Below, one piece after another: positions 21,491 to 32,394 of a stretch of DNA of 64,000 nt (its first letter is position 1; each line of letters opens with the position of its first letter). The stretch covers positions 248,001-312,000 of the forward strand of contig NDFF03000024.1 in the NCBI GenBank assembly GCA_002150815.3. The letters are read 5' to 3'. The position numbers and the translations under genes are program-made. This DNA comes from Grammothele lineata. Taxonomy: Eukaryota > Basidiomycota > Agaricomycetes > Polyporales > Polyporaceae. Below the pieces are notes generated by a model that searched no databases, had not been told where the DNA came from, and worked only from the letters and a program-made list of their open reading frames with translations.

Positions 21491-23598
21491 CTAGCCCTCC
21501 ATCATCTCCTCGGGCGGGGGCGCGCCTCCGCCGCCCTGCTCCTTGTCCTTCCGCGTCGCTTTTACGACGTCGTCGACGCGGAGAAGCACGCGGGCGGCTT
21601 CGATCGCGGTCTTGAGCGTCTGGACCTGAAAGAGGGAGGTAGTGGGCTGAGCGAGGCAGAGGACGAAGGGCAGCGAAGGGTAGAAGAGTTTGTAACACGT
21701 ACCTTGACACTCGCAGACTCGTACAAGCCGTACTGCTTCATGTCGACGATCTTGCCGGTCTCGCCGTTGATGCCCCACGAGTGCTCGCCGTTCGCGTGCT
21801 TCGCCTGAAAAAAAGTAAAAGACACCCCAATGAGCGCATATACAAATCCAGACATCGCAGGCCACGCACCCTAAGCTCGGTAAGGACGCGGATCGCGTTC
21901 CCTCCACTGTTCTGTACGAGCGTGCGGGGAATGACCTCCATCGCGTCCGCCACCGCGCGGAACGGCCACCCCTCCACGCCCGTCACGCTCCTCGCCTTCT
22001 GCTGCAGGCCCACGCTGATCGCCATCTCCGTCGCCCCGCCCCCAGGGGCGAGCGTCGGGTCGAAGAACACGTTCCGCGCCACGCTCATCGCGTCCGCCAA
22101 GTTCCTATCAATCTCATTAAGGACGTCCTTGGACGGCCCCCGGAGGAGGACCGTGCAGGCTTGGGGGTCCTGGCACGCGGTGAGGAAGGTGAAGTACTCG
22201 TCCCCGATCTTCTCGATGTTGAAGAGGCCGCATTTGGTGCCGACGTCGGAGGGGCGGAGGTCGTCGACGCGGTTGACGATCGTGGCGCCGACGGCGCGGG
22301 CGATGCGGTTGTTGTCTGTCTTGCGTACGCGACGGATTGCGGAGACGTTCGCTTTGTAGAGGAAGTGTTGGGCGTAGTCTGCGCGGGGGAGAGGGAGGTG
22401 AAGAACGGAGTTCAGGGGATGGACAATGCAACTGAAAAGACGAGGGAGACGCACCTGAGATGCCCTTTTCGGTGATGACGAGGTCCGGCTTGAGCTCGAC
22501 GATCTTCTCCACCATCATCCGCACCTGCTCCTCCTCGATCTCCTGTATCCTCGCCCAATCCGCCTCCTTCGAAATCTCAATGTTCGTCTGGCTCTCCCCC
22601 TTCTTATACTCCAACGGGCAATCCAGCAGCACAATCCTCGGGTTCAGGATCCTCCTCCGCATCTTCGGGTGCGTAATGTCCTTATTGAGCATAATCCCAT
22701 CCAGCACCCTACTCTGCTCGATCTCGCCCCCAGGGATCTTCTCCACCCGCGCGTAGCGCTTGATGTCGACCGTCTTGAGTGCGCCCTCGTCGTGCGCGAC
22801 GGTGCGGACCGCCTGGAGCGCGAGGCGGCACATGAGGTCCGACCAGCGCATGACGAACTTGGTCCCGATCGAGGTCTTGATGAGCGAGAGCATCTGCTCG
22901 TCGTCGTTGACGTCGATCGGGATCGAGATGCGCTTGATGATCTCGAGGGCCTCTTGGAGGGCCTTGTTGTATGCGGAGATGATGACGACGGGGTGGATGT
23001 CGCGCTCGAGCTGGGAGAGGGATTGGGCGAGGATCTCGCCCGCTGGGGAAAGGGGTGCGGCGCGTGTGAGGGCCGGGGTGGGTTGAAAGGGAGGAGAGGG
23101 AGGAGGGAGACTCACCGAGGATGATTACGCTCGTCGTGCCGTCTCCGCACTCCTCGTCTTGTGTCCTGCTCAGCTCAATCATGTTCTTCGCGGCGGGATG
23201 TGCGACATCGATTTCTCGGAGGATAGCGTTGCCGTCATTTGTGAGGCTGGCAACACAGGCACGTTCAAAAACCGGGTATAGCGCAAAAAAGAAGAGAAAG
23301 TACGCACAGGATGCCGCCCATCGGATCCAGAATCATCTTCAGCATGGCTTTTGGGCCCAGACATGTCCTGATCACGTCCGCAACAGTCTGAGAAGTTGAG
23401 AGTGACTCGTCAGGAGAGACCCGGTAGTCATGAATGCGAGAAACAGACCTTTGCGGCCGTAATATTCGAGATCTGCGCTTTTCGGCCTGACTGCCTTTCA
23501 GGCGCGGTGTCTTCAGGGGTCGTTAGTTGCGGCAAACATTCAGATAGCACTCAAAACTTACTCATAACAAACACGGGGGTCTGTCCTCCTGCTTGCAT
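21491..23598 (-). CDS. CCT3: Chaperonin CCT/TRiC subunit gamma
   Basis: Eight exons, 23598-23562, 23510-23449, 23387-23308, 23246-23116, 23042-22455, 22378-21870, 21804-21703 and 21625-21491, join in phase to 547 residues, the usual length for CCT3. It begins [13 protein letters not shown]. It carries [40 protein letters not shown] and [14 protein letters not shown], where GDGTT is the ATP-hydrolysis motif of group II chaperonins. The apical part has [19 protein letters not shown], which identifies the gamma subunit. The C-terminal side has GGGATEMA and [23 protein letters not shown] folds actin, tubulin and WD-repeat proteins in the cytosol. Confidence 0.97.
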
Positions 23599-25376
23599 CT
23601 TGTCCTAGCGGTCGTAACGAGTGAAAAGAGAGGAGGGAGGAGGAAGGACAAAAGGAACGCGCAAGACGCAAGTGTCCTCGGCAAGCGCCCAGAAGATGCA
23701 GAGCGTGAATGGGCGTCTCCGTTGCCGAATTGGGCGCACCTCCACTTGGCCCTCTTCCACGACCTTCGTGCTGTCTCCTCAACCATTTCTTCGCGATAGC
23801 TGTATTGAGCTGAATTCATTTCGCGCTGTATGAGAGGTAAGCGCGGAAGCCGCACTAACTCTGACCAACAATCTCCGTGTACCTCACCGCCGACGGATGA
23901 CGGTTTGACTCCTGCCCCAATCCTGTCCCGCGGAGACATCTGACTTCTGAGTCGACAAAACATCCGGTAAGGTCGGTCCGCCTCAGATAACCCATCGGAG
24001 GATAGCTTTGAGCTAACTACTATCTGGCGTGCCTCGTGCTGCAAAAAGCTCTGCGGTGGTACGACACTGCCTGTCACTGAGTAAGAACTACGTATAATTA
24101 ACCTGCTTTCTCGCTTCAGGCGGGTTCTCTACGTGACTCCATTCTTACAGATTAAAACATGCTCCGGACTTCCGAGGATCAGGTAAGTTCTATCTTCCAT
24201 CCGTATACGCCGCACTGAAGACATAGCCCATTGCACTTGCCAGGTAAGCTCGGACAGGAACCGCAGAATTATATCCGGATACCCGTCAGAGGAACAGTGT
24301 TGAGTTCGACGTCGCCGTTGCGTTGCATGCACGTCGCGCTGCTGTTGCTACTGCTGCGCGTGCGGGGGAGGCGATGCGATGATTGACGCACCCCCAACTA
24401 TCCGTATGACAAGACCATTCACTCGGGTGTCGTTTCGAGCTACTCTCGCGGCGAATGTTATGCGGCTGCAGTTGCCTCCTTCTCCGCCGCGATTGCCCCC
24501 CACCGCCCTCCGAGGGGTCCTTCTATTACATAGTCGGCCTCTAGTCTATAGATCGAGCACTAAATGAAGACCCTGGCTTAAGCCAAGCGCGCCCGCATCG
24601 GAACTTGGAACGCTCAGGGTTTTAGAATCGCCTCCCGTCCGAGAGCGCCGCGTCCCCGTCGGCTTCGAAGCAACGGTCGCGAGCGGCGTCTACGTCGTCG
24701 CGCGCGACGCGCGGACGTCACGGTCTCCTCGTCGGTCCGCGGAATGGCAACGCGCGGTGCCGTCGTGAGCTACGAGGACGAGTAACAGGGACTACAAGGG
24801 CGTGGTCGCTAGTGGCGCAGGCCCAGACTGTGTACCACGAGCTCCCCGACGGCCACGCGCTTGGCTATCGCATCGTGGCTGTAAAAGCGCGGCCGACAAC
24901 GCTGGAATGTCTAGAGACACCGAAAGAGGCAAGGCGGGCGACGGGCATGGCTCGGTCGCGTTTGGGACGGAGAATGAAGGGAGAGCCCATTAGGCGAAGG
25001 GATTAACGAGGGCGTGTTAATGCACGCGCGCTCGGATGCTGGGCGGGAAGGCGGCGAGCGCACAGACGCCGGTCTTGGAGGCGCAGCTTTTATCGCGATG
25101 GGCGCGGGGCGATGGGATCGGGGAGCGGAAAAGGCTATATGATTGCCATATGGAGCGAGCGGCCCTGGGCGGGGAGGGCTTCTCACCAACGTCAGGCATC
25201 TTCAATCTATCGTCCGCCTGTCCGCGTCCAGCCATGGCTGCCATGTTCTCCCCGTCCCCGCCGCCCTTATGACCCCCGTCGTCTGCCCACGCCTCCGTCC
25301 TTCCCCCGTCCTCCCGCCGCCATCCCCGACGGCCCCCACCGTCCCCTCCCGCTCCTCGCAGCGGACGCGATGAGCC
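23599..25376. other. Large divergent intergenic region
   Basis: About 1.78 kb lie between the CCT3 start (-) and the DUF6534-type gene (+). It should hold both promoters. Short frames around 23640-24080, 24800-25010 and 25110-25370 have no recognisable domain or conserved partner. A TATATGATT stretch lies near 25134, about 240 bp before the downstream start codon. No RNA gene or repeat is recognised. Confidence 0.45.
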
Positions 25377-27774
25377 ATGGCCGCTGTCGAAAACACCATC
25401 GGCGCCATCCTCATCGGCGCCCTCGCCTCCGCATTGTCAGTCCACCGCGTATGTTCCGTGATCCGGCCTCATCCTCTTGCGCAGACTCTCCGGTGCGGTA
25501 GCCACGCAAGCTCTTCTCTATCTCAGGGTGTACGGAGGCGACGACTACCGCCGCAACATCATCATTGTGAGTGCCATTCCTGCCTGACCGAGAACGCACG
25601 AAGTGACTGTATGCGCGCCTTCAAGGTCTGCTCCCTATGGTTCGTTTTCGCCTTACGATTCTCCTGCGCAGTCAGGTAATCGCCTCGCTTCAGGTTTCTC
25701 GACGTTCTCCATCTCTCCATGGCGTTTGCATCGGTGTGGATATACCTCATCGCCAACTGGGGGAGCAGTAGCATTCACGACTATATCCCATGGTGCGTCT
25801 ACCCCAGATTGCTGCGCTGCGTGTTACCAACACCCTCCCCCCAAATCTCTCAGGACTATCGCTGTACGTTTTCGTGCGCCTCGAAGACTATCGCCCCAAC
25901 TGACCCCCGCGCGAAGCTCACTGTAGCGCTTACTGTGAGCGTCCTGTCCCTGACCTACCATCACACTACTCATTTTACCTCCAGGCTATCGTCACGCTGA
26001 TTTCACATTGGTGAGCATTTTCTCTTCTCTGCACGTGTCCGCGTACCCACTTCTCCCCGCCTAGTTTCTTCGCGCACCGGGTTTACGTCTGTACGTCAAC
26101 CATGCCTCCGCAATTTCTCCGTGCCTTGATGCTTAACGCCTCGTTGCCAGTGAGCGGGTGCTCATGGTGGTTGACATCCCCCATCGTATGTATTCGCTCT
26201 TTTCAAATTGTCTCACACGCTCACCTTCTCTGCCCCAGCTCCTGCTCGCCGTCGGCCGCCTAGGTACGTGCTTGGCCCTCTCTCAGGCCCGCGTCCCCGC
26301 CGCTCACCCGGCGTCCCCGCACGACAGCTGCCGCGCTTGGTACGTCCTCTCCGCACGTCACATGCCGCGTGGCGCCCCGTCAACCTGAGAGACTGATGGC
26401 CCCCTCCCGGCGTGCAGTATCAACATCCGAGATGTACGTCCCAAGCCCCCGCTCGCGCACGCGCGCCAATGATCTGCGTCGACTGATGGTGGCACCCCAG
26501 GATCACGCTGCGTAGTTATAACGCCTTTGTCGACCAAGTCGGCGTAAGTGCTCTCCCTCAGGCTGACCGACGTAATTGCGTTTCGGACATGGCAGTGCTG
26601 ATTCTGCGGCGCGTCTAGTGGGTGTTCACGACCGGTCTCTCATTATCCGCGACCGTGGACATACTCATCACCGTATCCTTAATCGTCCTCCTGCAACGCA
26701 GCCGGACGGGCTTCTCTACCGTGTACGTGGGGAACCAATCTATCTCAGACCTGTCCGCCGCACCTGACTGACTGACTGACTGGCTGGCTGACTGACCCGC
26801 CGTGCGTATCTTGACAGTACCGACCACTTAATCGACGTCGTCACATTATATACCGTGGAGACCGGCCTAGTTACCAGGTATGGCTTCGTTCCTCTGACAC
26901 TCCCGCCGAGCTGACCGGACGTTCGGATACAGTATCACCACGACTGTCTCCCTCGTCTGCGTAAGTCGCCCCTCTGCCACACGTGGCGCGCTTAGTTTGA
27001 CGTGCAGCTAACGGACGTGTGTGGGTGAGGGCAGTGGCTGACAATGCCGCGCAACCTAATCTTCCTCGCGCTGCACTTTTCGATATCCAAGTGTGCGTGT
27101 CTTCTCCCTCCTACCGCTTTACCGCCGCTGACGTCCTGTCCCCGCCCGTTCTAGTATACGCAATTTCCACATTAGCAACGTGAGTCCCCGTCCCCCGACC
27201 TCGTCCTCTTCTCTCTCTCCCTCTCTCCCGCCACGCTACGCTGCGCCACCTCGATCAGTGTCCGATCGCATCCGATCACGATCGCGCGGTTCGGCGTTTG
27301 TTCCAGAAGCCTACTGACGTCCCCGGTCCGGCCATGCCGCGTTTTGACACCCGCTTTGACACGAACACCCGCTCTGATACTGACACGGCCACGCACGCTG
27401 ACAGGTTAAATGCGCGAAAATCCCTTCGGCGGCGCACGCGCCTGCAGCCGCACCAGCACGTGCTGCCCGTGATCTCGAGCCTCAGCTTGCGCGAGGCGCA
27501 GAGCCAGACGAGGCGGGAGGAGAGCGTGGAGGAGGATGGGGGGGAGGGATATGGGGAGGGGTACGGAGAGGGGGATGAGGTTGTTGTTGTGGTGAGTGTT
27601 TCTTTTTCTTTTTCTGGGTTCGATGGTTTGCGTTTGCGGTTCGGCCGTGGCATGAGCATGGCGGGCGTAGTGGTGTTCCTTGGGGGAGGGCGGGCGTGCG
27701 ACGGGCATGGTACGACAGGCATTCATCAGCTTAGGCCTGAAGAAAAATCGCTGAAAACCTATCGCTCGCGGTAG
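25377..27774 (+). CDS. Multipass membrane protein, DUF6534-like
   Basis: I trace about 18 exons, all in phase, to roughly 365 residues. The first are 25377-25435, 25485-25566, 25626-25639 (14 nt), 25694-25792, 25854-25863 (10 nt) and 25917-25934 (18 nt). The last starts at 27405. The order fits the basidiomycete family: ENTIGAILIGALASAL, then RRNIIIVCSLWFLDVLHLSM, HCFFAHRVYVLSG, TVDILITVSLIVLLQRSRTG, TDHLIDVVTLYTVETGLVT, and SKLYAISTLATLNARKSLRR. About seven hydrophobic segments are present. The function of the family is unknown. The tail after LNARKS is acidic (EEDGGEGYGEGYGEGDE), and a further intron near 27590 is possible. Confidence is high for the family and moderate for the smallest exons. 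Confidence 0.75.
26764..26796. repeat. CTGA/CTGG microsatellite in an intron
   Basis: About eight imperfect tetranucleotide units lie inside an intron of the DUF6534-like gene. They would be prone to length change. Confidence 0.8.
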
Positions 27775-28735
27775 CCTTTTCAGTGATTTTCCTGAACTTG
27801 ACGCAGGATGCATCGAGATGAAACGCTTTCGTTGCATTTTCTTCGATCTCACTGCTACGCGCGACCATTTTCAGGAGAGGCTGTCACGCGCCTCGGTTGT
27901 TCAGCGGTTTTCTTCGTCTGAAGAATTCGGGAACTCCGTGTTTCCGTGAATGTGGTGGTAGGCTTGTCTCCTATGGCGACAGCGCGGGGGCGCAAGCGTA
28001 AGATGGATTGTCGCAGGACTGCCGTACCTTTGCCTATCCCACGCCTGCCGCACCTGATCATCATCCGCTATGCCCGTCGTGCATGACTTCGAGGTGTCTG
28101 TGCTAGTGACGATGACAGTGACAGAGAGGCTGACCACGTCTTCACAGCACGAAAGCTCCAAGTCGTTCGGCACGGGCACGGGCACGGGCACAGGGCCATT
28201 GCGGATACGCGTGCCCCATGCGCTCGTGCAGGTGTTGACGCGGACGGTCAGCAAGCCCGTTGAAGACGAAGACGAGGACGGCGGGGCGCACGAGGACGGA
28301 AGCGAGGCGGTGCGCGCTCCTGAGGAGGCGCGGCTGCCGCCGGTATAGGCACGAGGGTGGTGTTCGTTTCGGGTTCTCGGACTCGGACTCTGCGTCGGAC
28401 GCTTTCCCCTCGGGACTCTCGAGTTCGGGTGTTCGCTCATTTGCAGCAGTGTATAGTACGTTTAGCATCCAACATCTAGCCTGCATCGAACATCAGCGCG
28501 CATGACTCTAGCTTTGGAGTGCGAGCACCGCCTGAGCTTGTCATGCTACCACCCGCAGGGCGATGGCTTCGCATTAAACCCGCGCGCTATGCGACCTATA
28601 TCTACACGTCTGCTCTGAGCCCACATCCCACCCGCCTAAGCTTGACCTTGCCCTCCGTGAGTGCGCTCGTTGTTTCGCAGTAGCATCCCTCCTCACACTT
28701 CTAGCAGACTACTAGGATCCTTACCACGTACCACC
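27775..28735. promoter_or_regulatory. Upstream region of HET gene B
   Basis: From about 28360 this stretch matches 33850-34150 (for example TCGGACGCTTTCCCCTCGGG and GCAGTGTATAG), so it belongs to the duplicated unit. A TATATC stretch near 28590 precedes the start codon by about 145 bp. The GC-rich part at 28070-28350 holds GGCACG-type repeats. Open frames here look like remnants, not genes. Confidence 0.5.
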
Positions 28736-30731
28736 ATGTGGCTTCTTAGCACCGACCGCGCCGAACTCAGGTACTTCAACGACCCCAAGGATGTCGAGGG
28801 GGGCTATGCTATCCTCTCTCACGTCTGGGACAAGAACGAGCAGACGTTCCAGGACTTGAAGGCCCTCAGTGTGGAGCCGGTGAAGAAGCGGCGTCTACGG
28901 AAGAAGTGCCAGGTTAACCCGCTGCCACGCGATCGGGCAGGATATAAGATCAGAGAGAGCTGCTGTCTTGCGGAGAGCCATGGTTGGAAGTGGATATGGA
29001 TTGATACGTGCTGCATTGACAAGACGAGCAGTGCCGAGCTGTCCGAGGCGATCAACTCCATGTTCCGTTGGTACGCCCTCTCGGCCGTCTGTTACGCGTA
29101 CCTTCAAGACGTTCCAAGCGGCTGCAACCCCGCCGCTAAACCTGACGCTGATTCCCATGTAAGCCCATTCCGGCAGAGCAGATGGTTTACTCGTGGCTGG
29201 ACCCTCCAAGAACTCCTCGCTCCCCGTCTCGTCATCTTCGTCTCATCCAAATGGACTATAATCAGCGACAAGGGAGACCTCGCCCCGATTCTGGAGGAGA
29301 TAACAGGAATCCCTATTCGGATCCTTCGGTATGAGCAAGAACTTGCAGACATTTGCATTGCAGAGAGGATGTCATGGGCGAGCAGGCGAGACACTACGCG
29401 GGCAGAGGATGAAGCATACTGCCTGATGGGGATCTTTGGAATCAATATGCCCACTTTGTACGGAGAAGGGCGGAACGCGTTCTACCGTCTTCAAGAGGAA
29501 ATTATGAAGACGTCCATCGATATGTCGCTTTTTGTGTGGGAAGTCCAACGGTTGAAGACACTTGACAAAGTTCTCAACTTCCATCGAGCAGAAAATCATA
29601 GTTATATGTATATGATGCCGGCTGAGGACGCTTGTCTTCTTGCCCCTTCAGTTAGTAGGTTTTCTAGGCGTTGCGAAGACCGGAATCGTGATCCAGCGAT
29701 AACCTTCGATGTGAGCTTTCGTATTGATCTCGTGGTGGTGCACTCGATATTAATGATATCGGATATATTAGATCGATACTTGGCTGGAGCTTCTCGGTGC
29801 TGGCACCCCAAAAAATGACCTACGCCCTCGCCCAACATTTACTGTCACTCCATACGGCGTCGACGCCTGGCTTCCAACCCTCGACTTCGACGGGTTCTCA
29901 ATTGTCATTCTCTTCTGTTCTCTGCACTTACCTGAAGACGGGGATCAAGCATTCTCACCTGATAAACAATGTCTTGGTCTTCTTCTTGAATCCTCGTCGG
30001 ATCTCAAACATCGCCATGTGGACCTTTATCACTGCGGAATGGTCCGTGCAAATAACTCATATAGGAATGACTATCGATCTCTCTGCCCTATACGGCTTAT
30101 AGCTCTTCCTCCTGACTGCTTGAAGGATGCACAATGGAAGACCACATGTATTCTCCTGAGACCAGGGCCTCATTTCCAGGCCGATGCAGATCGAGCGCTA
30201 GACCTCCAGGTGTTGTCCCTTGGTCATGCCCTTGCCACTACTGTTACCACAACCCCAGCATCATTTCGAATTCCTATTGGGGTACTCCAGCAAGCGACAA
30301 CATTGACTCATGGAATGCCGTTCACTGTGACATCATCCTACCCCCGGTTCGGTTGGACGGGTGATCCTCCCTTACAGCTGCACCTTCATAAAAAATGGCC
30401 CTGGCAGCCCGCCTGGGATCGTCACCTTAGTGTCTGCACTGCAGTTCTTGGCCTCTGTTCCAAAGGCCATGCTAACACTATTCCTCTGCACTGGGCAAAA
30501 GTCGTAGTCTTTGGTTGGCTGCAGGGTCGTGTGGACTCTCAGTCTGCGTTAGTATCACATGACTGCACAAAGGACCATATTGCGACCTGGCCTGATTACA
30601 CACGACGATTCCCTTCTCCCGTGAACACCTACGGCTCTGATAAACCCGCCTTCACCTTGAAATTTACCACCTTCTCCACAAATACGAATGGAACGACATT
30701 CGTGCTCGACAGATGGGACTGTGAGCCGTAG
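28736..30731 (+). CDS. HET-domain protein B
   Basis: Two exons, 28736-29710 and 29772-30731, join in phase 0 to 644 residues. The intron sits at the same place as in HET gene A, after a PxxxFD segment. The start MWLLSTDRAELRYFNDP is shared. HET blocks are GGYAILSHVW, WIWIDTCCIDKTSS and RGWTLQELLAP, followed by AYCLMGIFGINMPTLYGEG, the usual end of this domain. The second exon has RPTFTVTPYGVDAWLP and a C-terminal TFVLDRWDCEP. It is a non-self-recognition-type domain by family; the partner is unknown. It is the working HET copy of the duplicated pair. Confidence 0.87.
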
Positions 30732-31201
30732 TTTTGAGATACGCGAGGGAAGACAAAGCGAGAACGGGTTAGAGAAGATGTAAGTTGTTCGTATTTATGA
30801 GAAGCAAAAGAAAGCGCGGATACTTATGTCATGTAGACGCAGGCAGCTATGACATGTGCGAAGATGCCGACGAAGATGAGACACGCAACGGCGCGAAGCT
30901 CCCGGGCTCCTCTGCATGATCTCGAGTATGAATATTATCGGGGGCTCATAGCGGAGGAATAACGGGTCCATGATGTACCACTCGCATTCAAAAACTTTAT
31001 CCACCAGCTTCGCCGGAAGGCCGCCGCGAAAGCATTCTCAGAGAACACACATATAGACCCGGGGACGAGCTGGGAGAATAGCTCCCGGACTTAGGACCGC
31101 CCCCGCATCGACCCCACCAGTCTCTTCCGATCTTCCTGCCTTAGGTCCTGGGATACGCCCGCCCGCATACGAAACCATCACACTTCCGACCCCTGAGAGA
31201 C
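30732..31201. promoter_or_regulatory. HET-DLH intergenic region, unit A
   Basis: The last 170 bp include a block (31031-31155) nearly identical to 35414-35537 in unit B. It contains CACACATATAGACCC, a TATA-like core about 150 bp before the start codon, and the CCGCCCCCGCATCGACCCC element. Confidence 0.6.
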
Positions 31202-32394
31202 ATGTCAGCGACACTCGCAAAACCATGTGGGGAATGCCGCTTCCACGACCGCAGCAGCGGGAAGATCCAACACTCGGGCACCCCTCGGGGGAAGTTCGAG
31301 ACCATCGCCGGGGTGCCGACGTACGTCGCGCGCCCCTCCAGCGAAAGCGCGAAGGTTATTTTGTTCTTCTCGGACGTGTTTGGGGCGACGTGTGTCAACT
31401 CGCAGCTCGCGATGGACTACTGGGCGGAGCACGGTGCGTCTCGCGATCGAGCCTGGGGATGACGGTGATGGCGGTGATAGGCTCATGGCACGTATAGGGT
31501 TCGTCGTGCTCGGGGTGGACTATTTCCTGGGGGACTCATGCGTGAAGCACGACGAAGAGAAGGGGTGGAACAAGGAGGCGTGGGTCGCAGGGATGCGGGT
31601 GTCCGCCGCGCCGCCGCTCGTGCCCCTGTGGCTTGACGCCGTGCGTGCACAGTATCGTGAGCATATTGGATTGCTTGTAAGGTAGATTGTCGACGACGTT
31701 TGCACTCATAAGTTCAGACCAGCTGGGGGCGAAATTCTTCACAGTGAGTACGTGGTGTGCGCGCCGTCCGACGGCGATTGTGCGTTGAACGACCTGAGTA
31801 TGCGTTAGGATATTGCTTCGGTGCGCCGTACGTTATGCAGCTTCCGGCAAGTGACTGGGTCACTGCGGGTGATATTGTAACATTCCGCGGATATTGACAG
31901 CAAGATACTCACTATCATGAGCACTGGGGGGCTCGCGCACCCTGCATTCCTGAACGAAGACCATCTCTGGAACATGAAGAGTAAGTGATCGCCCATCGTA
32001 CTATCGCCAACAACGTTGAACTTGATCTTACTGCGCGTCGAAAGAGCCGCTGCTACTCTCGTGCCCCAGTACGCGGACGGTCTCACGTTAGTATATGCGA
32101 GAATAGTCATGACGAAAGTTTTCAGAGGACGACTTCACCTTTCGAGTCCTCTCGACACCTGCCGCTGCGCAGAAGACATCCTAGTCGAGAAGAAGGCGGC
32201 GTACTTCTTGCAGGTGTTCAGTGGCGCGCACTATGGGTTGGCGACTCGACTAGACTCAGATTTGAAGGAAGAAAGTAAGTCAGATTGTGGCGCCAGCTCA
32301 CACATTAGCATCGTATATACTCGTCCGGGTAGGACGGGCAAAGGAGAGTGCGCGGTCAATGATGAACTGGTTCAACCACCATGGAGGCTTCTGA
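31202..32394 (+). pseudogene. Dienelactone-hydrolase-like gene, copy A (broken)
   Basis: The copy keeps the exon order of the intact gene at 35576. It starts MSATLAKPCGECRFHDRSSG, and exon 1 ends at 31433. Two lesions are seen against copy B. The acceptor AG of intron 4 is TG at 31925-31926. An extra CGAGT at about 32143-32147 shifts the frame in the sixth exon and leads to a stop soon after. The nucleophile block reads RYCFGAPYVMQL where copies B and C have GYCFGAPYVM. The last exon still ends in MMNWFNHHGGF. It is probably not functional, though transcription is possible because the promoter is conserved. Confidence 0.75.

Noticed and set aside
27901..28440. A 179-residue minus-strand frame upstream of HET gene B
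   Set aside because: The similar piece upstream of the un-expressed HET remnant (33600-33960) is explained by segmental duplication of DNA. The composition is low-complexity (Pro-Val, Ser runs) and there is no domain.
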